A stretch of DNA of 64,000 nt from Lamellibrachia satsuma (GCA_033239005.1 BSQZ01000036.1:6301501-6365500); one strand, 5' to 3'; shown: positions 41,948-53,242, counted from the stretch's first letter. Notes: a model not told the origin generated them from the sequence alone. Numbers and translations: made by a program.

Positions 41948-43187
41948 ACATTCAAACTGCAAGTCACTTACAAAGAAACAAAGACATTCCAATCTGGTAT
42001 TATCCAAGACAATATGGTATGTCAAAAGTATATGGAATCCAAAATAACTCCTGCAAGTTGCACATGACAAGTGTTGACACACCTGAAGCCTGGTGGCATA
42101 CCTGCAAGGTGATGGCATCTACAGGTGAGATGGCCTGTGTGCGTAAGAAGGTGGCTAGACAGGCCGTCAGGTGGAAGGATCTGTGTAGCGAGTCCCGCAC
42201 TGCATCGCTGCAAGCTGTAACAAGCAAACATATTATGCATAGCGTTGGAAATGTAGCTAATTCCTTACCCCTGTTGATGTCATTACCAGTTTCTCACTCA
42301 AAAATGAAAACTCCTGGCAGTAATTGCAAACTATAAAAAAAAATTATTGATATGTCTAATTAAAAAAAAATTAGCACATGAATTAGTTTTAGATTTTTTT
42401 TACTTGGAATATGAAAAAAAATAGCACAAAATGTGTCATAGGCACTTTAATGTCAAGCCACACCCAATCACATACATAGTTGAACATACCAAGGTTATTG
42501 AGCAGTATCATGACCTTGTGGGCGAGAGCAGGCTTAGAGCGTCCATCATTGAGGACACTGACCAGACTGGAGAGACATTCAGTTGGCAACAACTTTCTGG
42601 GGTCAAAAAAACCCAGAGATGCCTGACTGCTGCTGATACTGATCAAAACCTGTTGAATGCAAACCAGACCATAAAAAAACTATAGTTTCTATATAAAAAT
42701 GTTTACAAATAATTTAACCTTTTAAGAATACAGTGTTTAAGAGGTATATGTTAAGCTTTATTGACGTGCTTAAGAGAAATGATGTTTCCATGGATTCTAT
42801 TTTATAAATTCAATTACTTTTACAGGAGGGTATTTTAAAATAAATTAATATATCAGAACTAAATGTTCTAAATATAATTACATGTAGTTTTACAGGACTT
42901 TACATTATCAACTTTTCAAAGACCACATCTTTTTATCCAGTTACCATTACATGTCCTTCAACAACCATCTCTCAACACAGTGAACACCTGGATGGTGACC
43001 TGGTGTAGTAATGTTACATCCCATGAAAATGTATGCTCTAGTTTAAATCCATATTAAAACAGACTAGTAGATTTGTATGACTTACATCGAGGTCTCTCTG
43101 CAGGTGCACTAGATTTGTTTCACTTTGGTTGTTGCGATACTGGTTAGCAGACAGAACCACTGCCTTCACACAAGACGTTGTTTCCAT
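13761..43187 (-). CDS. CIP2A: CIP2A (KIAA1524) homologue, 22 coding exons, complete
   Basis: Exons, 5' to 3' on the minus strand: 43187-43086, 42649-42490, 42214-42102, 41833-41739, 40987-40891, 40197-40075, 39570-39425, 39019-38944, 35597-35376, 29422-29263, 28799-28655, 28052-27953, 26696-26578, 25620-25383, 20187-20125, 19348-19238, 17160-17027, 16660-16598, 16228-16115, 15217-15135, 14928-14789, 13934-13761. All phases agree; total 2,778 nt, 925 residues, against about 905 in human. Residues 1-632 correspond to the armadillo-like region ([41 protein letters not shown]) and 633-925 to the coiled coil ([14 protein letters not shown] is nearly invariant). In vertebrates CIP2A inhibits PP2A, stabilises MYC and tethers broken mitotic chromosomes with TOPBP1; the role here is inferred. 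Intron 10 looks U12-type. Introns are full of repeats. Donors of exons 11 (GTTTGG) and 16 (GTTGGT) are weak, so those borders are less sure. Confidence 0.95.
14150..14625. repeat. about 65-bp minisatellite in the last CIP2A intron
   Basis: Units built on ccaataactgtagccaatta, gacagtagaacctgctataa and gacacctggctgacatga, about seven diverged copies. A lone unit lies at about 13,180-13,245, on the far side of the last exon and the 88-bp array. Confidence 0.85.
14981..15031. repeat. (AT)n microsatellite
   Basis: About 50 bp of alternating AT. Confidence 0.95.
15280..16110. other. CIP2A intron 19, little recognised
   Basis: It holds a loose repeat at 15,640-15,790 (gaacacaagattatggactg and similar words) and otherwise nothing identified. 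Confidence 0.5.
17335..18465. repeat. 60-65-bp minisatellite, about 17 copies, CIP2A intron 16
   Basis: Unit contains gacagcctcaccctggatta, caggaataaagaggagagca and acaacatgatagtcatgtta. Units differ by indels of caa triplets and by ccctgg/ttcctgg variants, suggesting several rounds of expansion. Confidence 0.93.
18466..19200. other. CIP2A intron 16 remainder, nothing recognised
   Basis: AT-rich sequence without a recognisable element. Confidence 0.5.
19385..19830. repeat. about 23-bp minisatellite beside exon 16
   Basis: About eighteen units of ggatatttagcatggacact with substitutions. The array begins about 40 bp upstream (minus sense) of exon 16 of CIP2A. Confidence 0.92.
20396..20725. 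repeat. 54-bp minisatellite, 6 copies
   Basis: Unit contains ggctcttgtggttggccatc and gtgctcgatgagaacctcac. Because 54 is a multiple of 3, long frames stay open on both strands; they are not genes. Confidence 0.94.
21608..22557 (+). pseudogene. LINE ORF1: zinc-finger plus SGNH esterase, broken
   Basis: Starts with [20 protein letters not shown], a Cys-rich finger (CSSC, later CRGC) followed by a short heptad-like segment KELEVELE. The esterase core follows: FVGDSIVRK (nucleophile block GDS), VLVHVGTNN, and [11 protein letters not shown] near the C-terminus where the Asp/His block is expected. This layout is known for CR1-clade ORF1 proteins. Stops at the TGA after CEKS and the TAG after ELEVELE, plus a frame shift near 22,316-22,336, show it is inactive. 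Confidence 0.8.
22660..23590 (+). pseudogene. LINE ORF2 APE-type endonuclease, broken
   Basis: The frame reads [15 protein letters not shown] (N-terminal APE block), then a stop where the ESW/ETW block with the catalytic Glu would be, [20 protein letters not shown], a stop, [10 protein letters not shown] (GDFN block), ALDIVLSS, and SDHNQIHF (terminal SDH). A frame shift near 23,345 leads into [14 protein letters not shown]. The reverse transcriptase is absent. Confidence 0.82.
23591..24300. other. CIP2A intron 14, nothing recognised
   Basis: AT-rich sequence between the LINE break and the 35-bp array. Confidence 0.5.
24306..25392. repeat. 35-bp array, about 31 copies, containing the CIP2A exon 14 donor
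   Basis: Nearly identical 35-bp units. Read on the minus strand each contains CTGGAGGTGAGTGCA, which at the array's upstream edge is the exon 14/intron 14 junction (exon ends at 25,383). Each unit also has the near-palindrome TGTACCGTACGGTGCA. Only a few units vary (for example near 24,770 and 24,800), implying recent expansion. Long open frames in three phases are by-products. Confidence 0.96.
25625..26575. other. CIP2A intron 13, GT-rich repeat
   Basis: A GT-rich simple repeat at about 26,010-26,090. The remainder shows no recognised element; an open frame at 26,228-26,491 has no support as an exon. Confidence 0.5.
26700..27945. other. CIP2A intron 12
   Basis: AT-rich. A 46-bp segment (catagcttaacatcttaaca onward) is directly duplicated at about 27,747-27,838. 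Nothing else recognised. Confidence 0.6.
28205..28315. repeat. 35-bp minisatellite, about 3 copies
   Basis: Units around cagcttggccctgaccaccc and tcaggac. Confidence 0.8.
28395..28480. repeat. about 21-bp minisatellite, 4 copies
   Basis: Unit atgttcactttaggcataca repeated four times. Confidence 0.9.
29560..29695 (-). mobile_element. tRNA-derived SINE head, second type
   Basis: On the minus strand a tRNA-like stretch has an A-box-like GGTGGCATGTTAGTTAGAAC and a B box in GGGTTTGAAT. It is not a good tRNA gene because it is followed by a SINE-like body and lacks a convincing acceptor stem. Confidence 0.6.
29873..30953. mobile_element. fold-back (inverted-repeat) element of about 1.1 kb
   Basis: The left end reads gggtcatttgataatcaacc with cttgaccccctctgatttt. 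The reverse complement of the right end reads gggtcattcaaatcagcc with cttgaccccctccgatttt. Matching continues inward for roughly 400 bp per arm (for example ttacctcttaacacatatg against ttacctcttaacatatacg), with strong divergence and a partial third copy in the middle. No open frame. It lies in CIP2A intron 9. Confidence 0.8.
31796..33283 (+). pseudogene. Mutator-like transposase relic
   Basis: [20 protein letters not shown] opens a basic N-terminal piece (31,796 to about 31,983, followed by a GTAAGT-like site). After the minisatellite a second piece begins at an AG at 32,848-32,849 ([16 protein letters not shown]). The best domain match, from memory, is the frame from 33,113 to 33,283: [18 protein letters not shown], then [20 protein letters not shown], resembling the N-terminal domain of Mutator-like transposases common in invertebrate genomes. 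It stops just after this domain. Frames of the pieces do not join, and the rest of the transposase is missing. It lies antisense in CIP2A intron 9. Confidence 0.5.
32030..32516. repeat. 27-bp minisatellite, about 18 copies
   Basis: Unit starts gcctttgtggcacaactatt. At 27 bp it keeps three frames on the plus strand and one on the minus strand open. It sits inside the Mutator-like relic. Confidence 0.95.
33300..34235. other. CIP2A intron 9, AT-rich, possible transposon remainder
   Basis: No open frame of note. Could be 3' non-coding sequence of the Mutator-like element, but I found no terminal repeats. Confidence 0.4.
34236..34400 (+). repeat. dispersed repeat family D, copy 1
   Basis: The block with caacccaatgacataattgt and ggcaaaagtttcttctgatt has a diverged counterpart at about 44,125-44,250 (caatcgatgacataactgct, gagcaaaagttccttcagat). 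Confidence 0.6.
35085..35310 (+). repeat. dispersed repeat family B, copy 2
   Basis: Diverged copy of the 12,785-13,005 repeat: gccagtattatgtcacaatt, catagatggataattctgtg, gtggaggatgggcatatttg. It ends about 65 bp from exon 9 of CIP2A. Confidence 0.7.
36115..36535. repeat. 34-bp minisatellite, about 12 copies
   Basis: Unit ggcatggataggaatgggtg followed by gttacaaacatatt, in CIP2A intron 8; g/t changes alternate (gggagg/gggtgg). Confidence 0.95.
36540..38515. other. CIP2A intron 8, nothing recognised
   Basis: AT-rich with a 27-bp direct repeat (tctcattcaattgatccgca) at 37,805-37,850. No exon or element identified. Confidence 0.5.
38520..38788 (-). mobile_element. tRNA-derived SINE, copy 2
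   Basis: Minus strand: TGGCCTAGGTGGTAGAGTG (A box) and GGTTCAAAACTA (B box), then a body with CGGAAGAGACACTAAAAGC shared with 10,885-11,100. Confidence 0.85.
39836..40066. repeat. about 38-bp minisatellite abutting CIP2A exon 6 donor
   Basis: Units of gtggtgcaaggtccatgtta and gagcccc. The array runs to within about 10 bp of the exon 6 end (40,075). Confidence 0.9.
40516..40608. repeat. 33-bp repeat, 3 copies
   Basis: Unit cagagtaataaccagatcca plus acctaattccaaa. Confidence 0.92.
41340..41524 (-). mobile_element. palindromic element with hammerhead-like core
   Basis: About 45-bp arms, atgagtaatatttttactta at 41,341 and its inverse ending at 41,524, with few mismatches. On the minus strand the centre reads CTGAAGA, then a 6-bp stem GATTGC/GCAGTC closed by TGATA, then GAAAC. 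This resembles the hammerhead ribozyme core found in Penelope-like retroelements, but has one extra A before the stem. It may be a Penelope terminal fragment or a MITE. Confidence 0.6.
41853..41947. repeat. (AT)n/(AC)n microsatellite
   Basis: About 80 bp of AT with a few gta interruptions, then a short AC run. It lies in CIP2A intron 3, about 20 bp upstream (minus sense) of exon 4. Confidence 0.95.
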
Positions 43188-43374
43188 AATGATGTAGTGC
43201 TCCACCAATGGTAACAAGTATTAGAAAAGCTTGCAAATCTTGAACATCAAACCTGTTGAAATAAAAATCACAATAAGGAGTAGTAGCAACACTGACAAAT
43301 ACTTATTTATTACAATAGTGCCATCAGGATTCTTTGTCTTAATCATTTTCAGGTGGGGGCCACACCACAAATTC

Positions 43375-43570
43375 TTATTGCCATCTTAACGACTTGTCTT
43401 TCACACTATCTCTCCACATTAATTTTAGTGTTCCTCTTCTCCTTCTAAAATATCCTCTACTGTGCTTCATGCTCTCTTCGTCATTCTTTTCTTGTGAGTG
43501 TGTCCTGCCCATCATAGTCTGCTCCCAATTGCTTTCCTTTACAGGTGTGCCACCAGGGCTGACTGGCATT
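43375..43570 (-). pseudogene. possible retrotransposon C-terminal relic
   Basis: The minus frame has RGYFRRRRGTLKLMWRDSVK, reminiscent of the (G)RRRGRPK.RWRD.VK motif near the C-terminus of several non-LTR reverse transcriptases. Short, lone and unproven. Confidence 0.35.
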
Positions 43571-45150
43571 TATCATACAGCAAAAACATAGCCTCTAGTA
43601 ACTGCATATTTTGGAACGGACAAATAGAAGACACCAATTTAGCCTTGGCTTAAATTCTTGTTGATGCCATGAAAATAAGTTCAAAACCAAAGTTTTGCTA
43701 GATTTGTTCGGTCTAGTAACCTGAATAAAATTCGACCCATTTTTAGATCTTGCTTGATTTTTTATATCGCATTGCAGACTGCACTAGTCAGGTGTATCAG
43801 TTCTTGGGAGTAAAAGCATCCAACAAAGTTAATTGTTTCAAAGAAAAAAATAATCAGACAGGTTTTTGTGACATATTTCAGTATATAATACAACAATGTT
43901 CACTAGATGGTGGTGCTGTTGTGGCACATTACGTGATGTAGAAGACCTTGATATAGATATGCCATAGTTCACTTTATCAGATGAAAATGTATTCCCCATA
44001 ATCATCAGAGGAAAGTTAATGAATGGACCTGTGGCTTTTTAAACACGCTGATTATATGCCCCAGATTTTAACAATAGCCATGTTCTGCAAAATGTATTTT
44101 CACATTTCCTAATCATAAGCGTTTCGCTCAAAACAACTGTTGTAACAATTTATTTGCATTCAATCGATGACATAACTGCTAGCGAATTGGAATATCGATC
44201 TCTTGAGCAAAAGTTCCTTCAGATTTCCTTCTATTAAGTACCTTGTATTCAGCTAATCGGCTGTGACTAGTATCCCAGTTTTCTCTCATCAATTTGATAA
44301 ATTAGTAGTATTGTAAATTAATGATATAATCAGTTTGTGCCTATCAATTGTGGGCGGCCAACGCTGCCTACTGGATTTCACAAGGGGCCACCATAAATAT
44401 TTTGGTTGTTCGTTATGTGTAAAACCAACCTGACCGCTGGTTGCGTCTTAGGGGCTGGTCAATGACGAAGGGTCATTTATATAGAGTATATGTAGTCTGT
44501 CAATGAAAAAATGCTCTCGATTGAACTTTCCTCCAGGACAGTTGAATAGTTCGTTGACAGCACCCAATTTTTTTATGTCATAACAAGATTCAATTATCCA
44601 GTTTCTGTGAGGTGGTGCCACCATGTGTCGTACACAAGATTCCTTGTGAGTCCTGATAATTTGGGAAAGGGAAAAATTAAGTATCACATTAAAAATAAAT
44701 GAAATTGATCGATCACACAAGATTAATCAGAGCAACACTATAAATTAGTATTATTCAGGTTATAATATATATATAATTTATATACATATCCACATCTTAC
44801 ATACAAATATATTGCAGATTTCACACGTCTAGTGCCTGGTAGACTACCAGTTTGCTTGTTAAATGGCACGCCAACAAAGAGGGAGGCACATTTTTATGAG
44901 GTCTCCACGAATCCCCTGAAAACAATCATATTAGGCTGTTGCTATAGGTCCAGACCCGGACGTACTGCAAAACGGCTATTTGTTTGGCATTTTATGTGCA
45001 CATGTGCAATGAGAACCTGCCGGTAAAAAATCACAGCAGCTAAAGCTGCGTCGCTGTCAGACAACGTATGAATCAGCCATGCTTGTATAGGTCCGGCACT
45101 AAAACATTGCAACACTAACTGCCGCACATTTCACGTAGGCGATAATAAGA
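43571..45150. other. intergenic/upstream of CIP2A
   Basis: Contains dispersed repeat family D copy 2 at about 44,110-44,260. Any 5' non-coding CIP2A exon would lie here or further right; none can be called. Confidence 0.4.
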
Positions 45151-45154
45151 CCTA

Positions 45155-45157
45155 TAT

Positions 45158-45204
<47 letters not shown>
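45155..45204. repeat. (AT)n microsatellite
   Basis: About 48 bp of alternating AT. Confidence 0.95.
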
Positions 45205-45206
<2 letters not shown>

Positions 45207-46355
45207 CAAGCACAGTTATGTATAAAAATGTACTCATTGTCAATCATACTTGTCGAAGTATGAAGATATACCTGCCTGTCTGAACTAAAGATGTCTCTAA
45301 TACTTTTGAGATTGTTGAAGAAGAGACCTATCCTAGCTATACTTTTCAAATAATAATGTATCATTACTTTGTAAAATGTAAGCGTATCAGATAATATTCC
45401 AGTGCTTAGCACCTGGTTTATTAATGATTTGTTAACCGATTGTAATTTGTATGTGCACATTATATGCCACTGGGAATACGCACACATACTTACTGCACAT
45501 ACAAAACGGACAGTGTGCCGGACGAATAGCTGTACAGTTATGCTTACGGGTCCGGAGCGCTAGCCACTTCGATCATATTATCGCTCAAAAGCTAAACGAT
45601 TCCGCAAATTCCATGCCGCAACTTTGCATCATATTCTACTAAACAACATATCACACGAGATCCAGCACATCGTACTCACAGCAATGAATAAATCAGGCAA
45701 AACTGTAAATGATAAATTCGTAGATCGTTTCACGCGGTAGTAATACACCGCCAAATCGTTTGAATTTTGTTTACGCGTCTGCACAGAAAATAGGAACTTG
45801 GTCTTGCCATAATGGAAATTAACAGTAATACTGAAAAGGTATCACGGACTAAGTATGCGGTAACATTATTGACAGAATATGGTAATTTTACCAAATTATG
45901 CAGTAACTATTTAAATAGTCAAATATAATTCCGCTATTCACAATGTAATTATAATTGTACGTACCGCGTTCTCGATTGAGATTCTTATTTTAGAGACAGC
46001 ATGTAGTTGAGTGGTAAAGGGAAATGATTGACGCATAGACAAGACTGCGTCAGAACACAGCAGTGTCCAATTGTTCGGTGGCGAAAATCTTATATTAGAG
46101 GTGTTCGTCCTCATTGCTCCCTTTATAAAAGTGCAATGCTAGTCTATGTACTGCTGCACCGCTGCTGCATTCTCCGTCCACTTGTCAGCTTTCTCTGCAT
46201 TTTTTTCACATTATATTAACTTTATTATTTTAACTTTGCGATGCGGCCTATATATAGGTAATGAAAAGTGGTATAATTTGGCCTCGATAACTATTGTGTC
46301 CACCAAGAGCAACCTCCATGATTTCTTCATAGAAACTGTTGACGAGAGCTGGTCT
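45205..46355. other. intergenic, possible regulatory region
   Basis: 45,500-45,830 has more CpG than its surroundings and could belong to a promoter. No gene recognised. Confidence 0.3.
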
Positions 46356-46359
46356 AAGC

Positions 46360-46505
46360 TAAATTGACACATATCTCAAGAGGGTTACACATAAATGAAA
46401 ACTTTTTTGACTCTCGATAGGCTAATGGTAATGGCTACTTTATTGTCTACTTGCCATCTGCATGGGGCGCCTTTGCCTTGGATGGCAATCTTGTTAAAAA
46501 TAAAC
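46360..46505 (+). mobile_element. CR1-like LINE 3' tail
   Basis: ttgacacatatctcaagagg, gactctcgataggctaatgg (with a small internal duplication), cttgccatctg, ggatggcaatcttgttaaaa. Same tail as at 2.1, 10.8, 60.0 and 63.0 kb. Confidence 0.85.
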
Positions 46506-46599
46506 ATTCATGCACGTTAATTGTTCTGATTTGCAAAAATCTGATGCCGTTATCGCATTGCTTATTAATTTCACGGAGAGTGTCTCGATCAGTTGTTAT

Positions 46600-48050
46600 G
46601 GCAATGCTGCTGTCAATGTTGTGGTAAATTCACTGATCTCGCAGGAGTGGTCCTGAAACTTGTCAGAAATCCATTTGGGGTCGTTCACAATTGTCGACAT
46701 TTACTTATTCGTACAAAGCGTACTACTTATCACACCCCCTCCTCCTCCCCGATTTAGTGCTTTAAAACATTTTTACTCACTGTACCGTAGGTCATAAAGT
46801 GCCATTGTTGGATTAGGTGTGTATTGATGGGGCCTGCTGCGCATTGCTAAGTTTATGTAGCAAGAGAAAACAAAACAAATATGGTTGGTAAAATGGCAAT
46901 GCCCTTTAATTACATAAAGTAAAACAGTGATATGCATGACAATGGGCATTGCCGACGACCTAACTAGATATAAAAAGCAATTCCCCTATCCTAGTAACAA
47001 AGAGTTGAACATATCGGTCGATGGGGATTGCCAAAAATTGACTAGCTAAGCGTAATAAATGTGGGGCCCAGAAACCATCCGTACAAACCCCACACAGGTG
47101 GGGCGGTCACATGTCTATAGGTGACCTGGTGGCGTAGTGGCCCCACCTATCTGGGTCATATGTTAATTTTTGTAGTGTTAAATTGAATTTTATTATTACA
47201 CCACGATAGTATTGTTATGTACTGCATTGAGTTCGGTTTGTTTTTGTTCATACCCGCAATGTGGGCCAGTTTTAGAGCGTGATGTTTTAAGTACATGGGA
47301 CAATGTCGAAAGACACCGAGTGGCCCACATTTGTTTGTATATAAATATGTTTAATTTCTACCAAACTGCAAACATGGTAGATAATAAATGTCAAACAGAA
47401 AGTCTGGCCATTTTCAAATCTATCCATAATTTTCCACATATTGAATGAAAAAATATCGCCGCAACAAAGTTATGACACAGAGCAGGGCATATAATAATAT
47501 AAAAATATGTTTTAAAACAGTTATCTCCGATTGTGTTAAAGCTTTGTGTTTTTTAACAAATCCACGGGGTCGTATTGATGCGATAATTGTTTTCAATGAA
47601 GTTATTAATTTCCAAGATGTCGGACTGTATTACAGTGATCGAATTTGTACACAATTTAAAAACACTAGTAGTTCCGTAAAAGTTCACCGCAACGGTGAGA
47701 ATTGTTAGCATACGACCGACATTTTGTAAATGTATATATTTTGTTGATACTTCACACATTAGTAGAGCAACATATTACCAACAAGATCTATGCAGCAGCA
47801 GAAAGGCAAAGCAATTTTTTTATTGCAAGCTTAATTACAAGCCCTCAAAACGATGTTTTCGGTTTGGAAATCACTCTCGCAGCAAACAACACAAACAAAA
47901 CAAAAACAGCAATATATAATGATATATCTAGTGCTCTCTTTATTATGTTTACAATCATTCAATCAAAACCACATATTTTCATTCGTTTCCATTCCAAAGT
48001 TATAATGATTTCTTAAAGGATGAGGTGCTGAGTTCTCCTTTGAGAATTGC
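46600..48050. other. intergenic, nothing firm
   Basis: 46,670-46,790 loosely resembles 56,730-56,830 (cctccccgatttagtgcttt against cctcccccgaattagtactt), probably a dispersed repeat. Short open frames lack recognisable domains. Confidence 0.4.
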
Positions 48051-48291
48051 TCACATGCGTGCGTGTTTGCGTGCGTGCCATTTTCAAAACCATGAGTACG
48101 AGCCACGGTCAGATAGTAGACTTCTTTACCTAACATCTTTCTCAAAAGGAAATTCTTCTGACCGTTCGTCGCCTACTCATGCCACGCCAGTTGATTTAGC
48201 GTATATCGTTTTCGAACAAGCCACACCAGGTACATCAAAAGCCAGCAGGGATTCAGGGCACAACGACAAAGAGATTGAGATCACTACGTAA
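48025..48291 (+). other. open frame of unknown meaning, possible lone exon
   Basis: 88 codons with a Ser/Thr/Asp-rich C-terminal part (KGNSSDRSSPTHATPVDLAY). Its end, ACTACGTAAGAG, could be either a stop codon or a splice donor. No family recognised and no partner exon found. Confidence 0.2.
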
Positions 48292-48749
48292 GAGTCTGGG
48301 GAAGTTGTCGAAGAGACGACGCTCCTACGCGCGAACTCCCGCTGTCACTTGTGTGACTTGTACTTTTAGTTAATGATTTCTTTCTTTCATTTGAGTATTA
48401 TTTAATTCAGTAGCAGCACCAATAGTACCAATGTATTTTTCATAATGTCAATGTTAAGCATTTTTATGTATAATAGTATGCAATGCTAAGTAATTAGTCA
48501 AATAAGGTCTTTAGATTACCATTTTTCTCTCTTTTTATTATATTAATGTGTAATATGTACCATCATAAAGTTGAATATGTGATGACAAATATGAACTGAC
48601 CAGTGCTGCTTTTTTAACCATGTTATTAAATAACGTGTTTTTCAAAGTTTTGTACTTGTAGTTTATGCATTCAGCTGGCTAGCTTATGGTTGCTGTCCAT
48701 ATGTGAAACAGAGTTAGGTCCAACCACAGTATTATGTGCGATGCTGAAT

Positions 48750-49410
48750 GGTTATTGCTGCCCTGAGAGCAACGTCTCCTTGGCCAACACCGATCATGCT
48801 ACCTTGCACACGCCACCTCTGCACATCGATGTCCTGAGAGCAATGCGTCCTTGGTCTACACGCATCAAGCTACCACTCACATGCCACCTCTGCACATTGA
48901 TGTCCTGAGAGCAATGTGTCCTTGGATCACACGCATCAAGCTACCACTCACACGCCACCTCTGCACATTGATGTCCTGAGAGCAATGTGTCCTTGGTCCA
49001 CACGCATAAGGCTACAACTCACATGCCACCTCTGCACATTGATGTCCTGAGAGCAATGTGTCCTTGGTCCACACGCATCAAGCTACCACTCACACGCCAC
49101 CTCTGCACATTGATGTCCTGAGAGCAATGCCTCCTTGGTCCACATGCATCATGCTACCTCACACATGCCACCTCTGCACATTGATGTCCTGAGAGCAATG
49201 CGTCCTTGGTCCGCCCGCATCATGCTACCTCGCACATGCCACCTCTGCACATTGATGTCCTGAGAGCAATACGTCCTTGGTCCACACGCATCATGCTACC
49301 TCACACATGCCACCTCATCCCATTGATGTCCTGAGAGCAATGTCTCCTTGGTCCACATGCATCATGCTACCTCACACACGCCACCTCTGCACATTGATGT
49401 CCTGAGATCG
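48750..49410. repeat. about 70-bp minisatellite, 9 copies
   Basis: Unit contains tgtcctgagagcaatgtgtc, cttggtccacacgcatcaag and cgccacctctgcacattga. Confidence 0.94.
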
Positions 49411-49768
49411 AGTCTTCAACAATGTCACAATATTGTAAAGCTTTTATTTGGGCATTCCCTGGCATCATACCAAAATGAACACACAATGTAAAGAGTACGC
49501 AAGATAAGCTAGTACACATGCAGGTAATATAAATAATATACGTATTATGCATGCACCTGTATGTATACGTATTATAATATACGTATTATGCATGCAACTG
49601 CACTGAAGAACAGGTGTTGGAAATTTGGCCATTTTTAGCTATAACCTGCCTATTACAATTTCAGGAAAATAATCTTTATTCAGTCGTGCTGGATTCTTGG
49701 TAGCCGGGTAGGTTCTGCAGATCATCTGGCTTAAATGTTGTCTGGTTTGATATGACATGCATACATGC

Positions 49769-51052
49769 TAGTGCCCTGCGCGGGCCGGGCTTTGGGTCCA
49801 AGCCTCTACATAATTAGGCGGGCCGGGCCTACATACTGCGGGCCCAGGCCGGGCCTGAAAACAATTTAAACACGTCGGGCTTGGGCCGGGCCTGGGCCTA
49901 GTGTGAGCGGGCCGGGCCGGGCCTGGGCTGGGCCTGGTCATAAAATATTCATAAAAAACACCGATTATTACTTTATTTTTTAATAAAACCTGATTATAAA
50001 TTGTAATTCCGGTTAATGAATGCTTAAAATTATTTCTTTAGTATTATATAGTTGCAAATTGAGACCTTGCATGGAATCTAATGGCCCCATAAGTTCACTT
50101 GGCTGGAAGTAGCCAGCCCCAAATGTTTACTTTAGAAATATTTGCTGAGGCAATCAAGCCATGATTAACCATCAACTTATCACCCTTTGACCCTACCAGT
50201 GGACATTCTATTCTTCCCTCCAAACATTGCCAACCTGAATGACCTGCCCACTGCCAAGTGCCCACTAGGCCACTAGCCTACTACCCAGTACCCAACCCAG
50301 TTGGTAATTGGTATTTCTCACCAGTCCTAATTCATTCACACTTGTACTAATTCACACATGTCTGAATCTGTCTGTCTCAGGCTAGTGACTGCAGGCCTGC
50401 TGGAAATGCCACTGGGTGTCGGTGCCAGTGGGTGACATTTAATTGAAATATCATATTAAATTATGTTAACTAAGTTGACCTAATTCAATTAACAATATAA
50501 ATTGGGGTTATGGCTTGCATAAGGGTTAAGTCAGGGTTAGATAAACAAATCTCGTACCCTAACCATAAGCCAATACATTAAAGTCAATTATAACAAATCT
50601 TATCATATTTAATAGTAATGACACTAAGAAGTTTTTCTTTATTTTTCTTCAGGATATTCGTCCGTTTGAAGAAGTTGGTGGTGCTGGATTTTTAGAACTC
50701 ATCCAGCACACTATGGCCACATAAACTGTTTTACAGTTTATTTGTTTTTCGTCTTTGTTGTAAGATTATAGGTTTATCTTCTCTAAACTTAGCGGGCCGT
50801 GGGCTTGCGGGCCGCGGGCTTACCCATCTTTGGCCCGTGGGTATGGGCCGGGCCTGGGCCTGAAACTTGCGGGCCGGGCCGGGCCGGGGTCAAACACTCA
50901 CGGTCTGGTTTGGGCCTGGACCGGGCCTAAATTCTAGTTTGCGGGCCTGGGCCAGGCTTAAAAAATTATTGCGGGCCTGGGCCGGGCCTGGGCTCTAACA
51001 GCTAATTGCGGGCCGGGCTTGGGATCAAATTCTAGGCCCGCGCAGGGCACTA
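49769..51052 (+). mobile_element. non-autonomous hAT transposon, intact ends
   Basis: Perfect 18-bp terminal inverted repeats TAGTGCCCTGCGCGGGCC, flanked on both sides by the 8-bp target duplication atacatgc (49,761-49,768 and 51,053-51,060). Both subterminal regions are packed with gcgggccgggcctgggcc-type repeats (about 49,780-49,940 and 50,790-51,040), probable transposase binding sites. The AT-rich centre keeps a relic exon at about 50,653-50,724. Size 1,284 bp. Confidence 0.95.
50653..50724 (+). pseudogene. relic hAT transposase exon
   Basis: After a pyrimidine-rich tract and CAG acceptor the frame reads DIRPFEEVGGAGFLELIQHT then a stop. It resembles the RPF..V.G.GF..L motif of hAT transposases, so the element is an internally deleted copy of a hAT autonomous element. 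Confidence 0.7.
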
Positions 51053-51145
51053 ATACATGCACATACACCTATACATACGCATGCATGCACACACACCTAT
51101 ACGCACTCACGCACGCACGCACGCACGCATGCACACCCACACAGT
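51053..51145. repeat. CATG/ACGC-rich simple repeat
   Basis: Target region of the hAT insertion: short acatac, gcatgcac and acgc repeats. Confidence 0.8.
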
Positions 51146-51756
51146 ACATAAAACAAGATAATGAGATGCCAATTACGTGAAGCCATATGAATTTAATATG
51201 CCGAAAATTAACAAGATATGTAACATATATATAATTATATCCAGCTATCTTAGAATGACATAGATGAATAAAGTCAAAATAGCATTTACTCCAGTCCATC
51301 AAAACCATTGGCACGCAACACAGAGGTCTTCTTGTGCCACCTTCTATCTAGCTGATGTATCTATCAGTGTTTGTCTATTGGAGAAGGCATAGGCACAATA
51401 ATTAAGACACTGATTTACACTCAGGTCATGTTTTAGATAGAATTAATGACAGGTGTCTGACAATTTATCTTCACTCTGGGAGATTATATGGTGTCCTTAA
51501 TGTTGGATAATTAACATAAATTATTGTCTGCACCTTGGGATGGAATAACACTGACAAGTGCACAAATGACAACTGAACCAAGCAACAGTTGTTACAACAC
51601 CAAGTTACTTGTTTATTTTACGCCTGCCAGACCTACATAACACTTCTAACAGTTTGGAAACTACCCTTGCCGAATCCACATTGGCAAACATAACAACATT
51701 GTCCCATCATATTGCTAGCATCTAGGAAAAACAACTGTTACCTTATTCACTCATTA

Positions 51757-53012
<1,256 letters not shown>

Positions 53013-53172
53013 CAATCAGGCAATGCATCTGCTATTTCCACAGAATAAGTGCACATACAATTTACATAATAATAAATTATTTAACTTATCTAGATAAATT
53101 ATGCAACACTTACACAAGGTTATAATGGTTGCAAAAACAGTATTTTATACAACTAACTTTAACAATTATATA

Positions 53173-53177
<5 letters not shown>

Positions 53178-53239
<62 letters not shown>
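53178..53239. repeat. (AT)n microsatellite
   Basis: About 60 bp of alternating AT. Confidence 0.96.

Positions 53240-53242
<3 letters not shown>

Noticed and set aside
44448..47759. Several short open frames between CIP2A and CCDC181
   Set aside because: No recognisable domains, no paired splice sites and AT-rich composition; treated as chance frames.
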